In this document: one piece after another, positions 1 through 7,551 of the stretch
Layout of the letters: each line of letters starts with the position of its first letter
Position numbering within the stretch: the stretch's first letter is position 1
Source of the DNA: an uncultured Flavobacteriales bacterium
GTDB taxonomy: Bacteria; Bacteroidota; Bacteroidia; Flavobacteriales_D; Sanyastnellaceae
NCBI GenBank assembly: GCA_938085105.1
Contig: CALKGK010000010.1
Span: 1 to 62,209 of the forward strand
Reading direction: 5' to 3'
DNA length: 62,209 nucleotides
Program-made: the position numbers and the translations under genes
The notes under the pieces: generated by a model
Databases searched by the model: none
Told to the model about the DNA's origin: nothing
What the model saw: the letters and a program-made list of their open reading frames with translations, nothing else

Positions 1-1172
1 TGCTGGGTTGTAGTAATCGCGCACTTGAATGAGGCAAGGACCTTCGGGTTGGGCTACCTGCCATGTGTAAGAAGAAGCCGCATCATTTCCTTGAGAAAGA
101 TTGTTTACGATGGTGTTCCAGCTATTACCGTTGTCGGTCGAATACAAGAGGGTAAAACGCTCGTTGGGGTGCGTTCCACCGTGGGTCCATTCAATTTCAA
201 CGGCCTCACATTGTACTTCCACTTCACCTCCGTTGGGCGAGGTGATGGTGATGAAGGGTTCGGCAATGCTGAAGGTGCTGTTGCTGCTATCGGTAGTGCT
301 TGGATTCGCTAAATCAGTGACCCGTACAAGAGCAGAAGAGGTGAGTTCGCTAGGAACCGTCCAAGGATGACTCCCATCATTTGGAGTAAGTGAAGCGAGA
401 ATGTTCCAAGTGGCACCGCCATCCAATGAATAGTCAATCTGCACTTGGTTGGACACCACAAATTGGGAATTCCAAGAAATATTGACCGCTTCGTTGTGGA
501 AGAGCGTTTGTCCGCCATTGGGATAGGTCACATTGATCACTGCTGTTGCAGGAGCAATTTCAAAAAGTTGATTGCTTTGATCTTGCTTGCAGTTTTCGTT
601 GTAATCACTAATCCGCACCAAAGCGCTGGTGGAAGGGGTGTTGGGAACCGTCCAGTAGAAAATACCGTTGGTGTTGTAGAAGTAGTCGTCAATGTAAGAC
701 CAAGAATTTCCGCCATCCAAAGAATATTCTAGGCTAAAATAATTGGAAGTATTGCTGGCCACCCAAGTGATGGTTTGATTGCTTCCACCTTCCCAAACTT
801 CACCACCATTGGGCGATGTGAGAATGAGCGGCGCCGCCATGCTGAAAGTAAAATTGGATACATCCTGAACCAAAGCATTGTTCGAATCCTGAACCCTCAC
901 CAAGGCTTGTGTACTTTGAATGTTGGGCACGTTCCAAGCATAGCTGCCATTCACCGAATTGTAAAAAGTAGCAATGGAGGTCCAATTATTCCCATTATCC
1001 GTAGAATAATCGATGCTGTAAAACTCAGAGGTTCCACTGGCGTTCCAAGTAATGTTTTGTGTAGTACACCCTTGATAAACCTCACCACCATTGGGGGAAG
1101 TGATGGTGATAGACTGAGCGAAAAGCACCGAGCTTAAGGCAACCAAGATCAGCGTGAGTATGGACCGAATCA
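1..1172 (-). CDS. Secreted Ig-like repeat protein, C-terminus cut by window edge
   Basis: Translating the complement from the ATG at 1172 gives about 390 residues that run off the window without a stop. A signal peptide (MIRSILTLILVALSSVLFAQ) is followed by four repeats of roughly 95 residues. Each repeat opens with a form of SPNGGEV (near residues 22, 119, 213 and 307) and contains a DGGNSW-like strand. This pattern resembles the Kre9/Knh1-type N-terminal domain (PF10342 family) common in secreted Bacteroidota proteins. The function is unknown; a surface or adhesive role is inference. The missing C-terminus probably carries a T9SS sorting domain, but this cannot be seen. Confidence 0.8.
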
Positions 1173-1193
1173 TAGTTAAGGTTTTTTGGACGC

Positions 1194-1201
1194 TCAAAGA
1201 T
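1194..1201 (-). promoter_or_regulatory. Bacteroidota -7 promoter box for the Ig-like repeat gene
   Basis: TATCTTTG on the minus strand matches the TAnnTTTG box of Bacteroidota sigma-A promoters and lies 21 bases before the ATG at 1172. No convincing TTG upstream element was found at the usual spacing. Confidence 0.5.
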
Positions 1202-1281
1202 ACGAACATCTTTGCTGAAGACTGAAAAAGGAAAAGGTGCAGGTCTTGTGTTCTTACTTTCGAATCGAACTCGAAACCGCA

Positions 1282-1361
1282 GGTTGATCGGAGCAGATGC
1301 CGATTGAGCGGAGTCGATGTTGGTTGAGCTGAGTTGATGTAGGTTGAGCGGAGCCGAAACC
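1282..1361. repeat. Four tandem degenerate 20-bp repeats
   Basis: Four head-to-tail 20-bp units start at 1282, 1302, 1322 and 1342. Each begins GRTTGAKCKGAG and ends in ATGYY, ATGTA or GAAACC. A more diverged unit ending in GAAACC may precede them near 1259. They lie between two divergent genes. The core (GGTTGAGCGGAG) resembles intergenic repeats that I recall from Bacteroidota genomes; copies elsewhere in this genome cannot be checked here. Confidence 0.75.
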
Positions 1362-1432
1362 AACACCTTTCTCCCCCAAAACCCAACATAAGTCCACACT
1401 TCTTGTTAAGTTTACAACACAAGACCATTGCT

Positions 1433-2188
1433 ATGAAAAAACGAGACTTCATCAAATTAACAGGATTGGCCAGTGCCGGACTGATCATCGCTCCTCTCGC
1501 ATCGTGCGGAGATGGACAACCGAAAGCATCAGAAAAAACAGCAGAGCCCACTCCAGAACCCGCAGAAGAATTGAGTTTCCTTCTACCACAACTGCCCTTT
1601 GCATACAATGCTCTCGACCCGAAAATCGATACCATTACCATGGAAATCCACCACGGGAAGCACCACGCAGGATATGTGAGAAAGCTAAATGCAGCAGTTG
1701 CCGAAGCTCCGGGCTTTGCTGGAATGGACATCGAATCACTGCTTGCAAAAGTGGAAGCCGATGACACTGCAGTGAGAAACAACGGTGGAGGTCACTATAA
1801 CCACAGCATGTTTTGGGAAATTTTGAAGCCGGGCGGACCAGCGCAACCGGAGGGTGAATTGGCCGCGGCAATAGCAAGTGCATTTGGCAGCTACGAAGCC
1901 TTTGCTGAGCAATTTGCAAATGCAGCTAAAACCCGCTTTGGATCTGGATGGGCTTGGTTGAACCTTGATGCAAGCAATCAGCTCTTCATCTCATCGACCC
2001 CAAATCAAGACAATCCTTTGATGGTCAACATCGTTGAGGAAACCGGTACTCCAATTATGGGAATTGATGTTTGGGAACACGCCTATTACTTGAACTATCA
2101 AAACAAACGTGGAGATTACATTCAAGCCTTCATGGAATTGATCAACTGGAATGTGGTTGCTGAAAACATGAAAATGGCCATGAAATAA
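1433..2188 (+). CDS. Superoxide dismutase (Fe/Mn), exported lipoprotein
   Basis: This 251-residue protein dismutates superoxide to hydrogen peroxide and oxygen. The start at 1433 is chosen because it gives a Tat-like leader (KKRDFIKL) followed by the lipobox LASC with Cys25. An acidic and proline-rich linker leads into a complete Fe/Mn-SOD domain. The expected metal ligands are visible: His73 (EIHHGKHH), His124 (HYNHSMFW), Asp212 and His216 (DVWEHAYY). Most SODs of this family are cytosolic, so the lipoprotein leader predicts an envelope location. It stands alone and converges on uppP. Iron versus manganese use cannot be decided from sequence here. Confidence 0.95.
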   Translation: MKKRDFIKLTGLASAGLIIAPLASCGDGQPKASEKTAEPTPEPAEELSFLLPQLPFAYNALDPKIDTITMEIHHGKHHAGYVRKLNAAVAEAPGFAGMDIESLLAKVEADDTAVRNNGGGHYNHSMFWEILKPGGPAQPEGELAAAIASAFGSYEAFAEQFANAAKTRFGSGWAWLNLDASNQLFISSTPNQDNPLMVNIVEETGTPIMGIDVWEHAYYLNYQNKRGDYIQAFMELINWNVVAENMKMAMK

Positions 2189-2204
2189 TTGCTAGCGGAC
2201 GGAC

Positions 2205-3005
2205 TTAGATCAAGCCGTAAACAATAGCAACAAGACCTACCAAAGCGCAGTAGATGGCAAAATACGTCAGCTTACTGCGCTTTACTATTTTAATCATCCA
2301 AGTACAAGCGAGCAAACCCGCCACAAAAGCAGCAATAAATCCGGCGCCCAAAACGATAGGTTCGCTCACAACTTCTTGCGCAGGAGCTTCCAAGTATTTT
2401 TTGAATTTCAAGAGTGCCGCACCCAAGATTGGAGGAAGCACCATGAGGAAACTGAAACGCGCTGCTTGTTCCTTGTTTACACCCAAGAGTAAACTGGTCG
2501 CAATGGTAGACCCGGAGCGACTAATCCCCGGTAAAATGGCCACCGCCTGCGCTAAACCAACCAAAATGGACTTCCCGAAAGTCATTTCCCCGGATTTTTG
2601 AGGAGCAAAATGAGTGAGGAAGAGCAAAACACTGGTGAACAAAAGCATGCACCCAACAAAGAAAATGTTTCCTGTAAACAGGGCTTCAATTTGTTCTTCG
2701 AAGAGCAATCCAACAATCAAAATGGGGATCATGGAAAGGACAATCTTCGCGGCAAACTGGGTTTCTTCGTTCCACTTAAATTGGAGCAAACCCTTGAGCA
2801 AATTCAAAATGTCTTTGCGGTAAATAACAATGGTAGAAAGCGCTGTTGCAGCATGAACGATAACGCTAAAGAGCAAGCCTTCCTTAGGCACCCCATCTTC
2901 ACTCAAAATTTCTTTCCCCAGTTCGAGATGACCAGAACTGCTCACGGGTAAAAACTCAGTAAGTCCTTGAATGATGCCAAGAATGATGGCTTCGATTAAA
3001 CTCAT
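2205..3005 (-). CDS. uppP: Undecaprenyl-diphosphate phosphatase UppP (BacA family)
   Basis: A polytopic membrane enzyme of 266 residues that dephosphorylates undecaprenyl diphosphate to recycle the lipid carrier of peptidoglycan and other envelope polymers. The family motifs are present: GLTEFLPVSSSGHL near the N-terminus and PGISRSGST near residue 160. Length is typical. It is the last gene of ftsX / DUF3098 / uppP, 9 bases after DUF3098. In many Bacteroidota truB follows; here it does not, and the neighbour is the convergent SOD gene. The paralogous phosphatase families (PAP2) lack these motifs, so the call is firm. Confidence 0.97.
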   Translation of the reverse strand: MSLIEAIILGIIQGLTEFLPVSSSGHLELGKEILSEDGVPKEGLLFSVIVHAATALSTIVIYRKDILNLLKGLLQFKWNEETQFAAKIVLSMIPILIVGLLFEEQIEALFTGNIFFVGCMLLFTSVLLFLTHFAPQKSGEMTFGKSILVGLAQAVAILPGISRSGSTIATSLLLGVNKEQAARFSFLMVLPPILGAALLKFKKYLEAPAQEVVSEPIVLGAGFIAAFVAGLLACTWMIKIVKRSKLTYFAIYCALVGLVAIVYGLI

Positions 3006-3014
3006 GTGCTTGAA

Positions 3015-3260
3015 TTAGGCTTCTTTCTCGCTCTGGGAATTGGGCTTTTTCATGATGGCATACATCACCAAACCATAACCGCTCAAAACGACGATGGGCG
3101 CTAAGGTGATCCTGCGGAAACTGAAAATAGCATCACTGAATTCGTTGGGATCTTCACTTCCTCCTCCAGACATGAGAATGAATCCAAGAATCACCACCAC
3201 CAAACCAATCATTAGGAAGAGGTAGTTTTGACGTTGAAAGGCGAATGACTTGTTTTTCAT
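3015..3260 (-). CDS. DUF3098 small membrane protein
   Basis: An 81-residue protein with two predicted membrane helices (about residues 12-30 and 53-70) separated by a short polar loop and ending in a charged tail. Sequence and position between ftsX and uppP match DUF3098, a Bacteroidota-specific family of unknown function. The ATG at 3260 is preferred because the following residues (MKNKSFAF) resemble the family start and a promoter lies just upstream. A role linked to division or cell-wall precursor recycling is suggested only by the neighbours. Confidence 0.85.
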   Translation of the reverse strand: MKNKSFAFQRQNYLFLMIGLVVVILGFILMSGGGSEDPNEFSDAIFSFRRITLAPIVVLSGYGLVMYAIMKKPNSQSEKEA

Positions 3261-3277
3261 GTGTGTGAATTGAACTT

Positions 3278-3311
3278 CAAAGATAGCAATACCCCTGACT
3301 TCGCGAAGCAA
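3278..3311 (-). promoter_or_regulatory. Bacteroidota sigma-A promoter for DUF3098-uppP
   Basis: On the minus strand TTG (3311-3309) is followed after 23 bases by TATCTTTG (3285-3278), matching TTG-N(17-23)-TAnnTTTG. The predicted transcript starts about 10-15 bases before the ATG at 3260. DUF3098 and uppP can therefore be expressed apart from ftsX. Confidence 0.65.
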
Positions 3312-3318
3312 AAGAAAC

Positions 3319-4191
3319 TTAATACAATTGATCCTGACGCAATCGGATGTATTTGTTTACCGCAAAATAGGTGCTGATCCAAGAAATGAAGATGCCCAAG
3401 AGCACCACAATTCCAAAGAGCTGAACAAAGGTAATGAGGTCGGTTTGCTCAAAGGCTTCAGGGTTTTCTTGCTGAAGAAAAATCAATGCGCCCATGAGAA
3501 TGGAGAAGGCCAAAAGCCCGCTAATGAGCCCAAACCAGATGCCCTGCCAAATAAATGGTCGGCGAATGAAACGACGCGTAGCTCCCACAAGCTGCATGCT
3601 CTTGATCAAAAAACGTTTGGAAAAAATGCTCAAACGAATGGTGTTGTTAATCAGGGCGATGGCGATGAAGAGAAGGAGTCCGGCAATAACCAAGAGCGGG
3701 ATGGTAATTTTTTGAAGGCGCTCTTCAATGCGTTCGAGGAGCACTCTTTGATAATCCACTTCTTCGATCCCCCGCACTTCCAAGAGTTTGGCCTCGATCC
3801 ATTCCATGCTATCCAAACTGGAGTAATTGCTGTGAATTTTAAGGTCGATGGACGGTGGGATGGGGTAGTACCCTAGAAAATCAACAAAAGATTCACCCAG
3901 TTCTTTCTCCATCATGGCGCTGGCTTCTTCTTGAGTGATGTAGGCGGCTTCTTTGGTGAAGGTTTCGGCTTCGAGCCACTTCTTTACTCGCTCAATTTCT
4001 TCTTTTGGTAAGTCGTTTTCGAGAAAGACTTGAACGGTCATGGACTCCTTCAATTGATTCTTCCACGCGTTTCCTTTCATGGCAATCAAGCTCAAAACCC
4101 CAAGTAAACAAAGGGTAAGCGTAATTCCCACAACGGTGCTAAATGCGGCAGACCAACTGCCTCTGGTGGTTTTGAATGGAGATTTTGACAT
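3319..4191 (-). CDS. ftsX: Cell division protein FtsX (ABC-type permease)
   Basis: A 290-residue membrane protein of the FtsX family, which pairs with the ATPase FtsE and transmits its activity to peptidoglycan hydrolases at the division site. One N-terminal membrane helix (about residues 20-42) is followed by an extracytoplasmic domain of about 120 residues and three further helices in the FtsX permease region. Start ATG 4191 gives MSKSPFK. It heads ftsX / DUF3098 / uppP. No ftsE is in the window, which is usual for Bacteroidota. The EnvC-like M23 protein at 13 kb is a plausible functional partner (inference from the E. coli FtsEX-EnvC system). Confidence 0.93.
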   Translation of the reverse strand: MSKSPFKTTRGSWSAAFSTVVGITLTLCLLGVLSLIAMKGNAWKNQLKESMTVQVFLENDLPKEEIERVKKWLEAETFTKEAAYITQEEASAMMEKELGESFVDFLGYYPIPPSIDLKIHSNYSSLDSMEWIEAKLLEVRGIEEVDYQRVLLERIEERLQKITIPLLVIAGLLLFIAIALINNTIRLSIFSKRFLIKSMQLVGATRRFIRRPFIWQGIWFGLISGLLAFSILMGALIFLQQENPEAFEQTDLITFVQLFGIVVLLGIFISWISTYFAVNKYIRLRQDQLY

Positions 4192-4245
4192 GTAATGCAA
4201 ATTAAAGCGCTTTTCTTCTTCTTGTAAACGAACTGCGTTTCATTT

Positions 4246-5166
4246 TTAGTCTTGAAGTTGTTGATAACCCTTCACTCCGCGATTGCCTTGGAGTCCGCCC
4301 GTATGAATGCACAGAATTTTTCTGCCAAAAGCCCAGTCCTCTTTTTGAAGTTCCTTGCACAAGGCCATCATCATTTTTGCGGTATAGAGGAAGTCGAGTT
4401 CTACCCCATTTTCTTCACGGAATTTCTGTTGAAATTGAAGGAGTTCTTCGTTCACCTTAGCAAAGCCTCCGCAATGCCCGTCCAAATGCAGGTGCAGGTT
4501 TTCCATCACTTCAGCAACGCTTTCTTCATCAAACAAAAAATAGAGCAGCTGTTGTTCAATTTCCCCCCGAAGATAAGCCCCTTGAGCAAGGGCTGGAAAC
4601 CCCAACACGGGCGTGCTTCCCGAACTCAAGGCAATTCCAGCTAAGGTAGCTCCCGTTCCAACCGGACAAGCAATCACTTTGTACTCCTGAGCCAAATCCC
4701 GCCCCACAATTTCTAGCGTGCCGTTCACTCCATGAAAGTTCGATCCACCCTCGGGGATGAGGTGGAAGGAGCCAAAACGGTCCCGCAAATACTGCTTAAA
4801 GAAGTTTTCGTCCTTTTCCTTGTATTCCGCCCGGGAGATGAAGTGAAGGTCCATGCCCGCTGCCTTGCAATCGAGCAGGGTGTCTGACCAAAGCTTTGGT
4901 TCCTCTCCGCGAACAATTCCAATGGTTTTGAAGCCTTCTTTTTTCCCGGTTAAGGCCAAGGCGTGCAAATGATTGCTCCAAGCTCCGCCAAAACTTAAGA
5001 GGGTGTCTCTTCCATCTTTACGGGCTTTTTCGAGGTTGTACTTGAGTTTGAACCACTTGTTTCCTTGTGCTTCGGGGTGAAGCTGGTCCAGGCGCAAGAG
5101 ACGAACGTCATACTTTGGGTCTACTCCAAAGGAGGTCAAATTCATTCGGTCGATGCGCGCTTTCAT
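4246..5166 (-). CDS. PLP enzyme of the ACC deaminase / D-cysteine desulfhydrase family
   Basis: A fold-type II PLP enzyme of 306 residues. The cofactor lysine lies in GNKWFKLKYNL near residue 40, and the phosphate-binding region includes SFGGAWSNHLHA. Members act as 1-aminocyclopropane-1-carboxylate deaminase or D-cysteine desulfhydrase; short Bacteroidota forms like this one are usually named by family only and their substrate is not settled. The ATG at 5166 is preferred over a GTG two codons upstream. A -7 promoter box ends only a few bases before it, so the mRNA may be nearly leaderless. Confidence 0.9.
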   Translation of the reverse strand: MKARIDRMNLTSFGVDPKYDVRLLRLDQLHPEAQGNKWFKLKYNLEKARKDGRDTLLSFGGAWSNHLHALALTGKKEGFKTIGIVRGEEPKLWSDTLLDCKAAGMDLHFISRAEYKEKDENFFKQYLRDRFGSFHLIPEGGSNFHGVNGTLEIVGRDLAQEYKVIACPVGTGATLAGIALSSGSTPVLGFPALAQGAYLRGEIEQQLLYFLFDEESVAEVMENLHLHLDGHCGGFAKVNEELLQFQQKFREENGVELDFLYTAKMMMALCKELQKEDWAFGRKILCIHTGGLQGNRGVKGYQQLQD

Positions 5167-5171
5167 GTGCA

Positions 5172-5179
5172 CAAAGGTA
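5172..5179 (-). promoter_or_regulatory. -7 promoter box, near-leaderless PLP enzyme gene
   Basis: TACCTTTG on the minus strand fits TAnnTTTG. Only five bases separate it from the ATG at 5166, so transcription would start at or next to the initiation codon. No TTG with ideal spacing is evident. Confidence 0.5.
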
Positions 5180-5208
5180 GCAACTTGCGATCATCGATGC
5201 GCTAAGGT

Positions 5209-5251
5209 CCGACAAAGAAAACGCCCTTTGAAAAGAGATCAAAGGGCGTTT
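5209..5251 (-). terminator. Rho-independent terminator after the HhH protein
   Basis: A perfect 12-bp inverted repeat (AAACGCCCTTTG at 5219-5230 and its complement at 5240-5251) has a 9-base loop. Read on the minus strand it is followed by TTTTCTTTG, fitting termination of the gene ending at 5279. Confidence 0.85.
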
Positions 5252-5278
5252 GAATTTGCTAAAATGAAGGAGTCGGGC

Positions 5279-5686
5279 TTAATGACTCACCATAGGATCT
5301 AAGCCTTTCGCTTGATCCACAAAATTTTCCAACTGCTTCAAAGAAGGAACCCTTCTCACCAACTTCTTTTTGGCGTTAAGATCGTTCATCGCAGTGTGCA
5401 AATTGGCTGCGTTTCTGTTGCGAAGTTCTTTCACGGTATCCACTCCACTGGCTTCCAAAAGTTCAGAAGTCTCACTTCCTACCCCTTTGATGCGGTAAAG
5501 ATCTGCCATGTTTACCCACTTCAAGATTTTTTTCTCGTCAATCCCACTGCTTGAAGCAATGGACTTGCGGCCCGATTTGTTGTGGCCCGCTTTCAAAAGC
5601 CCTTCAACGGTGCGAATTCCAGCAGAACGAAGTTTGTCTGCCATCGCAGGTCCGATGCCTTCGATATCATCAATTTTATTTGACAT
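5279..5686 (-). CDS. Small helix-hairpin-helix protein (DUF4332-like)
   Basis: A 135-residue protein with two helix-hairpin-helix-like motifs: IEGIGPAMADKLRSAGI near the N-terminus and RIKGVGSETSELLEASGV in the middle. This layout fits the DUF4332 family. The HhH motif usually binds nucleic acid non-specifically, but no catalytic domain is attached. Start ATG 5686 is chosen because the next residues begin the first HhH motif. It is a single-gene unit with its own terminator. DNA or RNA binding is inference from the fold. Confidence 0.75.
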   Translation of the reverse strand: MSNKIDDIEGIGPAMADKLRSAGIRTVEGLLKAGHNKSGRKSIASSSGIDEKKILKWVNMADLYRIKGVGSETSELLEASGVDTVKELRNRNAANLHTAMNDLNAKKKLVRRVPSLKQLENFVDQAKGLDPMVSH

Positions 5687-5812
5687 GGTGCTATAAATTT
5701 GGTTAAACACTTCAATTTTAGTGAAAATATTGAAACGCTCTGCACTAAGAATCAGGATGAAAGGTTAGTTTTTTGTTAAGGTATGATCGCCTCGGTGCTC
5801 TGGAAACGTGCA

Positions 5813-6997
5813 TCATTCAAAACACCCCATTTCCAATCCTTCCTTCATGGCCTTTTCAGCATAAAACTCCTTTTCCTGATGGATGCGGGCAAAAGCATCG
5901 CAAGCGGCGTCATATTGTCTGAGTTTTTTCAAACACATGGCCGAATAAAAAGCACTTTCTCTTCGGAACACATTCACCCCATCGTTTTCTTCTGTGCTCA
6001 ATTGTGCTAAACTCCCCTCAAAATCCTGAAGCTCATAAAGGCACATCGCACGGTAAAATCGTCCGTTGGCATCTCCCGGAAACTGATCGAGAATGAGTGC
6101 AAACATGTCGGCAGAAGCTTGGTAATTTTTAGCCGCAAACTCAGCGAGGGCCATGTCCAAATATTCGGTGTACTGAATTTGAAAGGAGGGCTCTTCGTTG
6201 CTCTTGTTTTTCTCAACGTAGGTATTTTCGAAGGCGGGATGGAGTCCGGTATTCTTTTGCAGGTCTTCCAATGAAACCACTTCTTTGCGCAAGTTGCGAT
6301 AGTCGGCCACTTTGTAGGTGCGTACGTGGTAAATTTCATTGCCGAGGCTGTGCTCCACCTTTTGGCGCACTTGCTCCGCCCGGTCGTCTTTGTAATGAGA
6401 AAGGCGGTTCAGAACGGTTTCCAATTCAATCTTCTGCATTTTTTCAGCGTCCAAAGTGAGTTCATCCACTCCATCTGAGCTTTGAGATACTTCCGTTTTT
6501 GCTTGGATGTTCTCCACCAAAACGAATGCATCATCTACCGGCTCTTCTTGATCTCCGTCTTGTTGGGTGATGAGGGCTATGGTGGAATCGTTGGAAGCTA
6601 CGGCAAGTACCTTCATTTCTCCTTTCCCACCCTGTTCTTCTTTGTGGTCGATGGAATCTTGGTCTTTCAATACTTGTGCACGCTGCTCTTCAATGATTTC
6701 TTTTTGTTCTTGCTTCGCGAAGCTAAACCGCCAAATGGCTAGTATTACGAGTAGCCCCATCAAAACCATGCCGGTGTACCATCCCCATTGATTGGACGAT
6801 TTGCTCTTGAACCCTGCCTTGTTGTTCCAATAGCTCAAGGCTTCTGGATCCGCAAAACCATCCATCGCATCAGCCAAAAAGGGATCCTCAAGGGCCATCC
6901 TCTCCAAGCGATGAGCCGCTTTCGAACTCAATTCTCCCGCATGGTATTTGCGTATTTCCTCAGCGGAAACGGGATTATTTGTTGATTTGGATTTCAT
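5813..6997 (-). CDS. Membrane-anchored TPR protein, putative anti-sigma factor
   Basis: The 394-residue protein has three parts. An N-terminal module (residues 9-52, SAEEIRKYHAGELS...DPFLADAMDGF) is a short helical segment recurrent in Bacteroidota proteins next to sigma factors and TonB genes. A single membrane helix follows (about 72-90). The periplasmic part ends in TPR-like helices (about 279-394). ATG 6997 overlaps the sigma gene stop by four bases (ATGA), showing translational coupling. By position it should control the adjacent ECF sigma factor, but it lacks a recognisable zinc-binding anti-sigma domain or FecR domain, so the anti-sigma role is inference. Confidence 0.85.
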   Translation of the reverse strand: MKSKSTNNPVSAEEIRKYHAGELSSKAAHRLERMALEDPFLADAMDGFADPEALSYWNNKAGFKSKSSNQWGWYTGMVLMGLLVILAIWRFSFAKQEQKEIIEEQRAQVLKDQDSIDHKEEQGGKGEMKVLAVASNDSTIALITQQDGDQEEPVDDAFVLVENIQAKTEVSQSSDGVDELTLDAEKMQKIELETVLNRLSHYKDDRAEQVRQKVEHSLGNEIYHVRTYKVADYRNLRKEVVSLEDLQKNTGLHPAFENTYVEKNKSNEEPSFQIQYTEYLDMALAEFAAKNYQASADMFALILDQFPGDANGRFYRAMCLYELQDFEGSLAQLSTEENDGVNVFRRESAFYSAMCLKKLRQYDAACDAFARIHQEKEFYAEKAMKEGLEMGCFE

Positions 6998-7548
6998 CGT
7001 TTTTCTAGAATTAGCTGCAAATTTCGTTTGCCATTTTGAATGTAGCTTTTCACTTTTTTCAGTTCAAAACCGGTCTTTTCTGCAATGTCTTGGTAGCACA
7101 TTTCTTCCAAGTAAAAGAGCTTCACGCATCGGGCTTGATGAGGTTTGAGTTCGTCAAGAGCGCCTTCCAAGGCAAGAAGTTGACTTTCAAGGACGGTTTT
7201 TTCCTCCAAATGAGCTTGTCCGTCATCTTCCAAGTCCTTCATGAGCGATTCTGGGGCACGTTTTTTACGCAAACGCATGAGGCATTCGTTTTTCACCACC
7301 ACGTACAACCAGCCTTTGAACTGCTTCACTTCCTTCACTAAGAGTTCCTTCAATATTTTTTCGAAAACTTGCATCACGAGGTCGTCCGCATCCGAAGTGT
7401 TTTTCAAGTACTTCATGGCCGTACCAAAGGCCAAATGGGCGTGCCTTTCGTAAAGCACCCCCACCAGCTTTTGATCTTGAGTTTCGCGATACTGCTCTAC
7501 CAGCATCTCGTCGCTCCATCGTGTGATATGTTTTCTTCTTTTGATCAA
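6994..7548 (-). CDS. ECF-type RNA polymerase sigma factor
   Basis: A 184-residue sigma-70 family protein with region 2 (about residues 15-85, DADDLVMQVFEKI) and region 4 (about 125-180, YQDIAEKTGFELKKVKSYIQNGK as helix-turn-helix). It would direct RNA polymerase to a dedicated promoter set. The only start that keeps the conserved N-terminus (WSDEMLVEQYRET) is a TTG at 7548; the first ATG would remove 14 residues. The TTG lies two codons after the stop of the plug gene, in the same frame. It overlaps the TPR gene by four bases. Confidence 0.92.
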   Translation of the reverse strand: MIKRRKHITRWSDEMLVEQYRETQDQKLVGVLYERHAHLAFGTAMKYLKNTSDADDLVMQVFEKILKELLVKEVKQFKGWLYVVVKNECLMRLRKKRAPESLMKDLEDDGQAHLEEKTVLESQLLALEGALDELKPHQARCVKLFYLEEMCYQDIAEKTGFELKKVKSYIQNGKRNLQLILEKR

Positions 7549-7551
7549 ATG

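Noticed and set aside
1282-1361. Tandem 20-bp repeats read as CRISPR
   Set aside because: Repeats are degenerate and abut each other without spacers.
1082-1399. A 105-residue minus-strand frame covering the tandem repeats
   Set aside because: It runs through the 20-bp repeats and the promoter of the Ig-like protein gene and has no protein-like features.
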